Origin: Dacryopinax spathularia
Taxonomy: Eukaryota; Basidiomycota; Dacrymycetes; Dacrymycetales; Dacrymycetaceae
DNA: 64,000 nt
Direction of reading: 5' to 3'
Assembly (NCBI GenBank): GCA_037974965.1
Contig: JBBPFI010000008.1
Location: forward strand, 558,001 to 622,000
In this document: one piece after another, positions 22,816 through 32,754 of the stretch
How the letters are laid out: each line of letters starts with the position of its first letter
Position numbering within the stretch: position 1 is the stretch's first letter
Position numbers and translations under genes: made by a program
Notes under the pieces: generated by a model
Database searches by the model: none
What the model saw: the letters and a program-made list of their open reading frames with translations, nothing else
What the model was told of the DNA's origin: nothing

Positions 22816-24657
22816 TGGGATACTACCTCACATCAGAACAGCTCAAGCAGCTAAGGACGTATAAATATTCAGGGTTGGACAAGTACGTCGCCTGCCTATT
22901 TTTTTGCCGGGGGAAGATGGCTGATGGGTGGGTTGTGAGTGAAGGTCGTTAGTCTCGCGCTATATCCTCAATCCGTTCTGGAATTGGTTCGTCACTCTAT
23001 GGCCGACATCAGTTGCGCCTAATACCGTCAGTCTCCCTCCCTCCTCCTGCTCGCACTATCGGGACTGACGAGAAACTGGTTGGTGTGCCCAGATCACTTT
23101 CCTCGGTCTCTGCATCGTCTTCGTAAACTTCGCAACTCTCCTCTGGTACGACCCCCTCTATCGCGCCGAAGCGGGCGGAGCAACAGGCCCACCAAACTGG
23201 GTATACTTCACGTATGTCTTCCACGCCTTCCTTCTTCTCGTGACAGGGGCTGAATGAATGGACAGATGGGCCGCCGGGTTGTTCTGGTATCAGGCGTTCG
23301 ACGCGATTGATGGCAAGCAGGCGCGGAGGACTGGGATGGCTGGGCCTTTGGGGGAGATGTTCGATCATGGTGCGCCCCCTTCCTCATTTTTCCTCTCCCC
23401 TCTTCCCTTCTTGTAATCGTCCTCTAACCTCAGGGCAGGATGTGATGCGATCAACACCACCGTACGCCATCCTCTCCATGAAAGGGAGAACAAAGATGCT
23501 GATGGGTGGTTCTAGCTGGAGGTCATCCTCTGTGCTCAAGCCCTCAACTTAGGCAGGAACTGGTGGACAGTCGCTTCGGAACTGGCGACGCTCGCGAACT
23601 TTTATCTGACGACATGGGAGGAGTTCCACACCGGTCCGTACATCATTATTCCTCGCTCGCGAGGGTAGCAAGGCTGACTCGAAAGGGTGGTAGGAACGCT
23701 CTTCCTGGGCTACTTCTCGGGACCTGTTGAGGGGATCCTTATGATAGTAGGGATCTACATAATCACCGGTCTCTACGGTAATGCCCTCCCCTTCTCCGCC
23801 CATCTTTCCCCCATCCCTGCCCAGGCGAACCTCGCTAACGCTCCCTCCCCCCCAGGCCCCTCATTCTGGGACACCGGCCTCCTCACCTTCCTCCACCTCG
23901 ACCACCACCCCCAACTCACCCACTACCTGCCCAACACACCCCTCAACGAAGCATTCATGATATTCGGCGCCCTCGCCCTAGCATACAACATCTTCGGCGC
24001 ATACTACGACGTCCTCCTCGCCCGTCTCTCCCGCTCTCAACGCATCCTCCCTCCCTTACTCGGCTTGCTCCCATTCATAATCACTTCCGGACTCCAACTA
24101 GCGTGGCTTTGGTCCTCCGAAGAGCTCATACTGAAAAGTGGACGGTTCTTGCCGTTTTTGTGTGCGTGGGGACTCCAGTTTGCCCACCAGGTTGGACGGA
24201 TGATACTGGCGCATGTGACGAGGAGCGGGTTTCCGTGGTGGGACTGGATGTGGGTTTGGACGGCGGGGGTGGCGGTGGATGCGAATGCGAGGTGGTTGTT
24301 TGGGCGGTGAGTGCCCTCTCTTGTTCCTCTCTCTCCTCCTCCTCCTCTCTTCCTCCTGCTCCTGCTCTCCCGCTGCCCTGCCTCCCTACTCTCCTTCTTT
24401 CCTGCTTCATTTCTCCGTTGCTGATATTGATGTTTTATTCTAGTGACCCCTGGATCCAATCCACCCCCCTCCGCACAGACCTCACAGTCCTCCTAACCCT
24501 CCTCATCTCCCTCATATACTACGTCCGCTTCTGCACGCTCGTCATATGGGACATCACCGACGAACTGGGCATCGCCTGTTTCAGCGTTAGGAAGCGGGAC
24601 GGTGAGGGGGAGTGGAGGAGCGCGCAGGATGTTGATCGGGAGGAGAAGAAACAATGA
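22816..24657 (+). CDS. Choline/ethanolamine phosphotransferase (CPT1/EPT1 type)
   Basis: Integral ER/Golgi membrane enzyme that joins CDP-choline or CDP-ethanolamine to diacylglycerol, the last Kennedy-pathway step. The ATG at 22816 opens [20 protein letters not shown], the usual start of this family. The catalytic CDP-alcohol phosphotransferase motif D-G-x2-A-R-x8-G-x3-D-x3-D is complete. It reads [20 protein letters not shown] spliced to GCDAINTT, with all Asp present. Many hydrophobic segments follow ([64 protein letters not shown]). Eight or more short introns are resolved. The C-terminus is charged and cytosolic. Sequence alone does not decide between choline and ethanolamine preference. 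Confidence 0.93.
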
Positions 24658-25104
24658 TCTGGAGTCGCCGCTGGAAAACGTTTGGCGGGATGGATTGGGA
24701 GTGTCAAGGACTGGAGAGGTGTAGAAGGGGTGTTTGGAAGGGCGGGCGGAGTAGAGCTGGGCGTAGAAAGTGGGAAATGGATCGTATACATGTGGATCCT
24801 CTAATGAATGTCATAACGAACTCTCAACGCTAATAAACATCCATTCTGCGTTTTCCGAGGGCTCGCTGGCTGAGAAAGAGAGAGAGCGAGAGAAAGAGAG
24901 GATCATGATGTCATTAGTACCTACACCCCCACATCCACCCTACCAACACCGAAGTCCACACCAAAATCCGCAAACAGGCAGCGCCAACACCAGCCGAGCC
25001 ACCTGCTTTCCTCCCACCCCGAGCAAGGCGCATACATGAGCGGCACGAGCCGTACGAGGAGGGTGGCCACTCGCGCGTGCACGCAAAGAGCGACCCCAAC
25101 CAGC
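24658..25104. other. Convergent 3' gap with GA-rich tract
   Basis: 3' regions of the phosphotransferase and GOS1 genes. A purine-rich GAGA tract lies at about 24870-24900. No gene is seen. Confidence 0.45.
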
Positions 25105-26619
25105 CTACCGACCCATATAGCTCCACAGGACTATAATAAGGAACCCGATCAAACAGCCCATAATGACCGCGTCCCTCCTCCGTCGGGTCTGGATCATCCC
25201 GAGCAGGTTGTTGATGCCGGGGAAACTGTCTGCACGGGCGGTGTGAGTTGTGACACCTTGTTGAGGGGTTGCAGGGCGATGGGAAATCGGGCAGGAGAGG
25301 AGATAGGGGGGGAATGGAGGAGGAGGCAGGAGAGGAGGAGGAGAGGAACACGAGACAGAAGGAGGAGGAGAGACAAGGAAGGATGAGGAGAGAAGGAGAG
25401 AAGGAGAGAACGGAGAGGAGGGAAGAGAACGTACTGAGCACACCCTGCATCCTCGCCTGAACCGAATTAAGCTGCATATTCTGAGCCCTAAACTCCGCTC
25501 TCGTATCATGCGCATGTCTGTTCCATCCTATCAGCTACATCCCGCATCGAAGAAATTCGAAACGCGCAAGCCACAGCGGCAAGTGGGCCACTCAGTGAGA
25601 GTGAGAGAAGGGGAGGAAAGGAAGGGAGGAGAAAGACGCACGCGAGTAACTCGTCCGCCATCCGGTGCGAGCTGTCGATATGCGTTCGTTCGCTCAGCAA
25701 GGCGTCGGTCGTGCTGCTTCGCTGGGTCTTGTAGTTCCTGCGTGAAGTATCAGTTAGTACGAACGAGTGACAGGATCAACGCGTTTGGATCCGGACTGGG
25801 ACGGTGCTGCTGGCTGTGGAGGGAACGTCTTGATGCCGGCGGACAGGGGGGCAATGCCCAGCATATATGGAGCCGGACAGCGTCCTCTTCTACAGCACCA
25901 CACCATATCGTCCTGCGTGACCCATCCCGCCTTCCGCCTTCCGCCTTCCAGACCCAGGCGACCCACCCATCCACATACCCCCACAGATCCCAGAGACTGC
26001 GGGCGTCCGTCCAGCATCGCCACCCCAACCCAGCCCAGAGAAAAGCAAGAAATAAAAACGCGCAAGAAACTCACTCAATCTCCCCCCTCACCTCGCCCAA
26101 CAGATTCGCCTGCTCCCTCGCAGTCCTCACATTCCGTTTCGTGCGCTCAAAGTCCCTACTCAAGTCCTGCAACAGCTCTCGATGACGTTGGACGGCGTGG
26201 GAGACGGAGGGGCCGGAGGGGGCCGAGGGGGTCGTCAGGAGGGAAGTGAGCTCGGCGTTCGTTTCTCTTAGCTATATTCAGTTAGTACGGACAGGGGAGG
26301 GAGGTGCGAACGGAACGGAACGGGACGAGGACGAGGACGAGGGGAAGGGGATGGAGGAGTGATGTTGTAGGGAATGGGAAGAGAGCAAGCGGAGAGAGAA
26401 GGGGATGCGACGGCTGCGTACCCTATCCAGTAAACCGGCGATCTCCTCCTCCAACTCCTCAGTCCCCCCCACACCGCTCAGCTCATAACCCCCTCCCCCA
26501 CTGCTGGACGACCCAGCGCGCGGGATCGAGCTCGCTAGCTTGCTGTAGGTGGTGAGCTTTGAGTCGAGCGTGGACTCTAGCGTGCGGAGTGTCCGGCGGA
26601 GGGAGTCGTATGTTGCCAT
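25105..26619 (-). CDS. GOS1: Golgi SNARE GOS1 (GOS28)
   Basis: Qb-type SNARE of the Golgi, acting in intra-Golgi and endosome-to-Golgi fusion. The ATG at 26619 gives MATYDSLRRTLRTLESTLDS, typical of the GOS28 N-terminal helix. A later exon carries HAVQRHRELLQDLSRDFERTKR, the family's conserved central helix. The SNARE helix runs through ALLSERTHIDSSHRMADELL and QNMQLNSVQARMQGVL, and splicing continues it as NSFPGINNLLGMIQTRRRRD. It ends in a single tail anchor (AVIMGCLIGFLIIVLWSYMG) two residues before the stop. Poly-Ser/Gly insertions near residue 35 are of low complexity. A long frame on the opposite strand (25508-26185) is a shadow. Confidence 0.9.
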
Positions 26620-27333
26620 CTTTTCTTGTTGTCTTCTTGCCTCTTTGGGTGGTGGGGCGTCGTGTGAGGTGAGGAGGGTTAGGAGGGTTGTCCGCCGTCG
26701 GCGGTCGGGACGTGTACGTGTGGTGATGTGGCTGGAGAGCGGACTGAGGCGCGGCTGGGATCAACTTGCGGAAGGTGAGACGCGTACGGTGTCGATAGCA
26801 GTAGCTGATAGCGATGAGACACCTAACAATCAAGCAGCAGCAGAAGTATATGCACCTAACAATGCAGCACAGCGCTTCAATACAACGACCTCCCACGCCT
26901 AGGACGGTGATACACGTCCGCGCGCGTTGATGACGGCACAGCCACTAACCATCCAACCCACCCAATCCGGTCCCAGCCGGAGAGAAGGCTGGGCACTTTG
27001 CTGATGGGGGCTGGGCTTACGGAGTGAGAGTGGGGTGCGTCATATGCCGTTTCTGTTCTGGCTGGCCGTTTCTCCCCGGAGTCGTATAAAGAGGCGTGCG
27101 GTCGTATTTCCCGCTTGCAGAAACACCACTACTACTACCTCGCTACCAGCAACAGCAACAACGACAAAGCTTTCCAGAGCATCTGCTAAGGATCGTTGAC
27201 TCTTGGATAGGTATTCTCTTTCTTCTTGATTTAGGAGGCTCCGACCGCAGAAGGCAGAAGAAGGCAGAAGATCGCGCGTCACCGTCCAAGCTCGACGCTC
27301 GGCAGCATACTTCCGCTCGACTCGGTCGCTCAC
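26620..27333. other. Divergent promoter region, GOS1 / hydroxyacid dehydrogenase
   Basis: About 710 bases without a gene. It includes a plus-strand TATA box (next entry) and CAACAGCAACAACGACAA-type leader sequence just upstream of the dehydrogenase. No other element is recognised. Confidence 0.4.
27085..27090 (+). promoter_or_regulatory. Putative TATA box of the dehydrogenase gene
   Basis: TATAAA about 245 bases before the start ATG at 27334, in a fitting orientation. The leader between would be long and may contain an intron. Confidence 0.4.
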
Positions 27334-28926
27334 ATGGCCCATAACGCACATAACGCTGGCACGAACCAGCACTCACACTCTCACTCTGCCCAGCACTCTC
27401 AGCAGCATACATCCACCTCTCAGCCAGGACAACAGCAAGAAGACCTGCATATCTCCTTCGCAGGCCTACGCAGACCTTCATTCTCCGCCCAACCCCATCT
27501 CCGTCCTCTCACCCGGAGCACGCCATCCACCCCTCCCGAGTCTACAGACCAGCAGCACGGCAACATGGCAGCCCCGGCAGCACCAGGCACAATCACGCCC
27601 GGTGCGATCCCCTATTCCCGGCCTCACACGCCTTCCCACCACGGCCTCCCTCAATACGGCTTCATCGGCCTAGGGAACATGGGGTTCGAGATGGCTTTAA
27701 ACCTCGCCCGCTCTCTCCCCCCCGGTGCCCACCTGACAGTCTGGAACCGCACACCCGACAAAGCCCAGCGTCTCCTCCAAGCCGCGGGGGAGGACAGGGT
27801 GAGGATCGCGCACAGTGTGCAGGAAGTGGTGCAGCGGTGTTATGTTGTTATTACTAGCCTTGGGACGGACCAGGCGGTGGAGGAGACGTATGAGAGGATG
27901 TATAGGGCGCATGAGGCGAAGGAACATCAGGTGACGGGGCAGAGGGTCAGGAGCACCATCTTTATCGATACGAGCACCGTGAGTCCATCCTTCCCTGGGT
28001 CAGCGAGAGCGCAGCGCTCACTAACGCCCGCCTGCGCGCAGATCTACCCTACCCTCGCCGCGAAACTCGACTCCCGATGCGAACAAAACCCGCACAGACA
28101 CTTCCTCATGTGTCCCGTCTTCGGCCCCCCCGCAGCCGCCAAATCCGCCCAACTCGTGCTCGTCCTCGCCGGTGCCCACGCGGCGAAAAAAGAGGTCGCC
28201 TACGCGCTTGTCCCCGCGATCGGGAGGAAGATCATCGATGTTGGGGAGAATGTTGAACGGGCTGCGAGCTTTAAGTTGATTGGGAATGGCATGATTTTGG
28301 GGACTATTGAGATGCTGTCTGAGAGTATGACGATGGCTGAGAAGGCGGGGTTGGGGGCGGATTTGGTGCGTCGTCTCTCTTCCTCCTCTCTGCCCCCCCC
28401 CCCTCCCCCCATCCACATTCACATCTCCCTCCCTGGCTCTCTCGTTGATGAGACGGACGCTAACGCGTCCTTTCCAGTTCTACCAATTCGTGAAAGACAT
28501 GTTCCCCGCCCCCTCCTTCATCGGCTACGGCAGCAAGATCCTGAACGACGACTTCGACGGCTCCAAAGGGTTCGCCATCGAAGGCGGGCTAAAAGACGCC
28601 GGCCACATCCGGCGGCTCGTCGAAGAAAAATCCTGTCCAATGCCGATGGTCGATATTGCCCATCAGCACATGCTGACCGCGAGGGCGTGGGCGGCGAAGG
28701 CTTCTAAGCCTGGCTCTGGAGGGTCCGGGGCGGGGAGGTGGAAGGAGCTGGATTGGAGCGCGATGGTTATTGGCCAGAGGCTGGCGAGTGGGTTGGAGCC
28801 GCTTGATCCGAAGGCTGTACGTTCCTTTTTCCTGCCTCTTCCCTCCCTCATTTTCCTCTGTCGCTATATCTCTCGAACGATCGCTAACAAAGTATGCAGC
28901 ACACCGGCCCAGTGCTGGAGGACTAA
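27334..28926 (+). CDS. Beta-hydroxyacid dehydrogenase (3-hydroxyisobutyrate / 6PGDH-like)
   Basis: NAD(P)-dependent dehydrogenase of the 3-hydroxyisobutyrate/6-phosphogluconate-like family; the exact substrate is open. Four exons (27334-27978, 28042-28365, 28478-28816, 28900-28926) give 444 residues, and the last exon codes only HTGPVLED. After a His/Gln/Ser-rich, probably disordered N-terminus of about 110 residues comes the Rossmann motif YGFIGLGNMGFEMALNLA, then VWNRTPDKAQ. The substrate region reads CPVFGPPAAAKSAQLVLVLAG, and the catalytic-Lys helix is FKLIGNGMILGTIEMLSES. The C-terminal helical domain follows (FYQFVKDMFPAPSFIGYGSK). The variant substrate motif differs from the DAPVSGG of true HIBADH. 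The low-complexity N-terminus resembles no mitochondrial presequence, so a cytosolic location is likely. Confidence 0.87.
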
Positions 28927-28983
28927 ACCCCTGGCCATTTGGGTCCGGGTCATCGGGCGACGAATGAATGAATGAACGATTGC

Positions 28984-29003
28984 GAGAGAGAGAGAGAGAG
29001 AGA
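28984..29003 (+). repeat. (GA)10 microsatellite
   Basis: Ten uninterrupted GA units in the 3' flank of the dehydrogenase gene. Confidence 0.9.
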
Positions 29004-29199
29004 CAAGAGAGATGATCAAGAAAGAACCTGAAATGTGAGGTTTGGGGGCGTGTAATGTTAGTATCACGTATGTTTTGCTTTTTTCCTCCCTTGTCAGCTG
29101 GAAAGAAAATGAAGAATCTCTGTGTGTTTGCGAAATTTTGTGGGTATGGGGCACGATCATGCCGCACCGGACTGGACCGCTGTTGTTACCTTAGTGCGT

Positions 29200-31380
29200 G
29201 ACGGCCTTTACCCCTCTGCTCTGCACTTCCGCAGGTTGAAAGCTCGTGAACAATCAACTGGCAGGAGCATGGAAGTTTGCATGTGAGGTGTTGGTCTGGA
29301 TGGTGACAGACAGAACTGTGCAAAGTGATCCAGTAGATACATCCATTTTGAGGTTTTGGGAGAAGAGGTTGTTGTGCGGCCGTCCACCAGGCTTCGCCTG
29401 GCTTGGCGCTATTGGCTCCTGCATGAAGAAACAATCCTTAGTCAGTTGGCCAGACCCAGAGAACAAGAATGACGATCCATACCACAACAAGTGGAGGATT
29501 GTGCATGCTCTGTGAAACATAACTTCAGTGCTCTGTTACAAGCTACTTGCCAAGTGGCATAACACACCCCAGCTATCTGATCCAGCGCAGTATCCTGCAT
29601 GTCTATATTGCCCAGATCTTGAGCTATAGCATACACGATCCATTTTGCTGGCAAGTAGGAACCACAACCATCTGGAAATGGTTCTTCGTGAACTAGTGGA
29701 AAGGTAAGTTTCAATCGCCTAGATGTTCAGCATAGCTATTTGGGATGACGCACTTCGCATGTGCTGTTCAGGGAGATCCTCAACTGGGGTACCCTAACCA
29801 TAGCAGGCAAAGTTGGCTGGAGACCACACACTATTGGGAATGTAGGAGAGCGATGATGAAGATTTACTGTCACCATCACCTTGTGCGTGTTGGATGTTTG
29901 AGTAACTGGTTGAGCAGTCTTGTATGGTGGTATTCAATAACTTGACAGCCACATAAACGGCCTGCAGACATATATGCATACATCAGCTTCAAGCCCAACC
30001 ACATAAAATGGCATGCACTGAAAATCTCTGGCTTCCTCATTCCGAACAGACAATTTGATGGTCAGACGAGACCAGGAACGATAAGGATGATAGCGTAGAT
30101 CCAACTATGCACACATCCACAAAATCACCAATGAAGTCAGCGCATACATCCAGCTTAATGCAGCAATCTTACCCGTGGTAGCCCATGACACAGCAGGGAT
30201 TCAAGCTGAAAGCGGTTAGAGCACCATAAAGAATAGTGGTCCATCACCAAACTTGAGTACAGATAGGAGGCATTTCGTTAGTGGCGAACAAGAGGAGCAA
30301 TTAGGAACGATCCCGAGGCGAAGAGTTTGAAGCAAGAAGTCGGAAGCGAGAAGTCGGAAGCAAGAAGGTGGTCGAGAATGCAGGAGGGAAGCACGATCGC
30401 AATGCAGCTTTGCTCAATTGCATCCAAAGCTTCTCCACGTGGCAAGGGCAATCACACAAAATCCATGAGCGAACGATGTAAGGCCATTATTGCCATATGA
30501 TTTTGTGCCCATCCCCTAAGGTGTCTTGCTTCCAGATGGATGACCTAATGGAGCTTGACTAGACTGTTGTATGTATCTAGCACACAAAGTGAGTGGCACA
30601 ATGGTAGTGAAACAAGCCAATGTACCTCATTTTGAACCTACTGCACAGCTCGGCAGCGAAAGCTGAAGTTGGTGTCCCGCCGAAGATAGAATACTGTGAT
30701 TGGCTGTCAATGACATTATATGCGGGAGGATCCGAACACAGACCAGTTTGGATTGTGTATGGATGACTATGCAAGCAACACAATGAGAAGGAGATCTCAT
30801 CCGTGCCTGGATCGCTTGGGTCATGAGTGTGTGAGAGGTGCCGTGAGCGCTTGCACTGGCCCAGACAAACCACAGGGAGCTCGTCGTGTGATTGAGATGC
30901 ATGCTTGACGACTAGAAGCTGAAGCAGTGATATACATGTAATATGTTGTCATACTGAGGAACCCGCACATGCAACAGTCTTTTCTCTTGTTGTGAAGGCA
31001 GGACCCAGTACAGAAATGATCGGAGCCAAAAGTTCTACAACATGGACATACCTCTGAATGTTGAGCCATACGAGGTGAAACATGTCCGGTTATTTGCCCG
31101 GTCTATCTCCAAACAAACGTATTTGAGAGCCCCCAGAGCCGTGTGTATGGGCTTCATGCTTCCTGCTTCAGATATGATCCAAGTGTGTCTTGTAATCGGC
31201 TGGACACCGGTGGAAGATGTACAGGCAACACGATCGACAACAAGGATCCAAGGAGCCGTGCTTGAGGCATGTCGTAACGTTATTAGGAAGATACTGTACA
31301 CTTCCCGTAACTGTTACAAACATTGAAATAGTTGACTACCGCGCGACGGCATATTTTTGCGCCGCGTATACAGCGGGAGT
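29200..31380. other. Gene-free, CpG-poor, AT-richer block
   Basis: About 2.2 kb with no frame that reads as a protein and a base composition unlike the flanks. CpG is scarce (9 in the 480 bases 29461-29940 by my count; a 60-base stretch of the amidase exon at 41761-41820 has 5), while TG and CA are common. This pattern is what deamination of methylated C leaves in old, silenced repeats. I could not find terminal repeats, a reverse-transcriptase or transposase motif, or target-site duplications, so no element is named. Other old intergenic DNA or a non-coding transcript is possible. Confidence 0.5.
30329..30370 (+). repeat. Three tandem 14-base units
   Basis: Three adjoining copies of GAAGCAAGAAGTCG with one to two changes per copy, inside the CpG-poor block. 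Confidence 0.85.
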
Positions 31381-31382
31381 TG

Positions 31383-31415
31383 GGTTGCGGTTGCGGTTGC
31401 GGTTGCGGTTGCGGG
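31383..31415 (+). repeat. Hexanucleotide repeat (GGTTGC)5
   Basis: Five perfect GGTTGC units followed by GGG, at the right-hand edge of the CpG-poor block. Confidence 0.92.
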
Positions 31416-31960
31416 ATGGGCAATATTTGGAAAAGTAAAACATGTAATGCAGCGATGATGTCATTTCATTGGCCGAGATTCGGATTCCTGGTTTGAAGCA
31501 CCCGAGGAAAAGAGCGAATATAAGTTAATACAGCATACAAATAAGTTACAATGATAAAAAAAATCTGTCTCCTTCGTGAACATGCCGAGACCGACAATCA
31601 GGAAAGAAAGTATGCAGTCTCCTCCTCCTCCTCGTCCTTGTGGGTATGTAACACCGTCCTCGGCATCTCCGTCCCAAGAATAGCAGAGAAAACGTGAAAG
31701 TACATGCGGCGCAAATCGCTCGATGGTGCCTTGCTTGATAGAGCTGCGATCGACGGGCCGGGCCGTCGCTGTCATCCACCGGAACAGAGCGGATCGCGCG
31801 GCTTCTGTGTCATTGCGGCAGTTTCCAATTCCAGATTCGAGTCTGCCGTTTAACTGGTTGTTGTCGGGGCGATTCCCACGCAACGCATAGCATTGATCAG
31901 TCGAAAGGCCGGAGATCGGATCAAGAACCCGTCCAACGGGCGCTCGAAAGCGATCGGCAA
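31416..31960 (-). other. 3' flank of the MOCS1 gene
   Basis: No gene recognised. A minus-strand frame covering 31461-32087 overlaps the end of MOCS1 out of frame and is not protein-like. A TCCTCCTCCTCCTCG tract sits near 31620. Confidence 0.4.
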
Positions 31961-32746
31961 TTAGCGCTCGTCTTCTGCCTCGTCTTCGAGCCTGACAAAG
32001 TCTCCGCTCTTTCCACCGCTCTTCACCGTGACGTGAATATCCGTAATCTTCATGTCCTTCCCAGCGACAGCCTTGAGCATGTCCCATACGGTGAGCAGCG
32101 ACACCGACACTGCGGTAAGTGCTTCCATCTCCACACCGGTTTTGCCGTCACATCGGACTTCTGCTTCGCAGATGACCGAGCAGTCGGCATCAGGCGTAAG
32201 CGTGACCCGAACATGAGTCAGCGGCAGTGGATGACACAGTGGGATGAGCGAGGATGTCCGCTTGGCAGCTTGGATGCCCGCGAGCTCCGCCGTGAGCAGT
32301 ACCGGCCCTTTCGAGAGTGCCTTGGCGACGCGTTGGGCTGTGCGTTCGTCCTTGATTGCGGCTACGGTTTGGACGGACGTGGGATCCGTGATAAGATCGA
32401 AAGCCAATTTATTCAGATAGATCCGTCCCTTTGCGATAGCTGATCTGGAACTGACGGCTTTGTTGCTGACGTCGACCATAGCCGGTCGTCCATTTTCGTC
32501 CAGGTGAGTAAGCTTAGGAGCTTCTGCTTCTTCGGACTCGACGGCCGCCTGCATTCCAGAAGAGTGGAAATTTGCGCAGTGATGGGCTGTGGACAGACGT
32601 TGCATAGGCGGCGCGGCATTTGCCCATAACGGGAAATTCCGCATCAAACTTGGCCGATTGTACAGCCTTCTCTGGGACGAGAAGATCGTTCCTGTACAGG
32701 ACATGTTACAATCCCGAAAACTTGGTGACAAGATTGACCAAGCCAT
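31961..32746 (-). CDS. MOCS1: MoaC-like unit of MOCS1 (MOCS1B)
   Basis: Cyclic pyranopterin monophosphate synthase domain, which completes the first step of molybdenum-cofactor synthesis. The core begins LTHLDENGRPAMVDVSNK and continues with FDLITDPTSVQTVAAIKDER. The active-site stretch is SSLIPLCHPLPLTHV, and it ends in VWDMLKAVAGKDMKITDIHV and KSGGKSGDF. It is preceded by about 70 residues that are Ser/Arg/His-rich and nearly free of acids (for example FSSQRRLYNRPSLMRNF), resembling a mitochondrial targeting segment. The ATG at 32746 lies four bases after the TGA of the MoaA-like unit and in the same frame. This unit is therefore either expressed as part of a fusion (see the intron at 32692-32754) or by re-initiation. 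Confidence 0.88.
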   Translation of the reverse strand: MAWSILSPSFRDCNMSCTGTIFSSQRRLYNRPSLMRNFPLWANAAPPMQRLSTAHHCANFHSSGMQAAVESEEAEAPKLTHLDENGRPAMVDVSNKAVSSRSAIAKGRIYLNKLAFDLITDPTSVQTVAAIKDERTAQRVAKALSKGPVLLTAELAGIQAAKRTSSLIPLCHPLPLTHVRVTLTPDADCSVICEAEVRCDGKTGVEMEALTAVSVSLLTVWDMLKAVAGKDMKITDIHVTVKSGGKSGDFVRLEDEAEDER

Positions 32747-32754
32747 ACCTCAAC
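32692..32754 (-). other. Candidate alternative intron that removes the MOCS1A stop
   Basis: On the minus strand the sequence from GTTGAG (32754) to TGTACAG (32692) is 63 bases, a multiple of three. It contains the TGA that ends the MoaA-like unit. Removal would join ATT-GGC-G to GA-ACG-ATC, giving Ile-Gly-Gly-Thr-Ile-Phe. That keeps both the frame and the terminal Gly-Gly while fusing the two units. Retention leaves the stop. A second donor (GTATGG at 32748) to the same acceptor would keep the stop. The donor GTTGAG is not a strong consensus, so splicing is proposed, not shown. Confidence 0.5.

Noticed and set aside
25508-26185. 225-codon plus-strand frame within GOS1
   Set aside because: It mirrors GOS1 exons and introns on the opposite strand, is Arg/Ser/Pro-rich and resembles no protein; shadow.
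29200-31380. Decayed transposon or retroelement
   Set aside because: No polymerase, integrase, transposase or capsid-like motif and no terminal repeats could be seen; only the base composition hints at it, so it is left unnamed.
31461-32087. 208-codon minus-strand frame past the end of MOCS1
   Set aside because: Out of frame with MOCS1B where they overlap and not protein-like.
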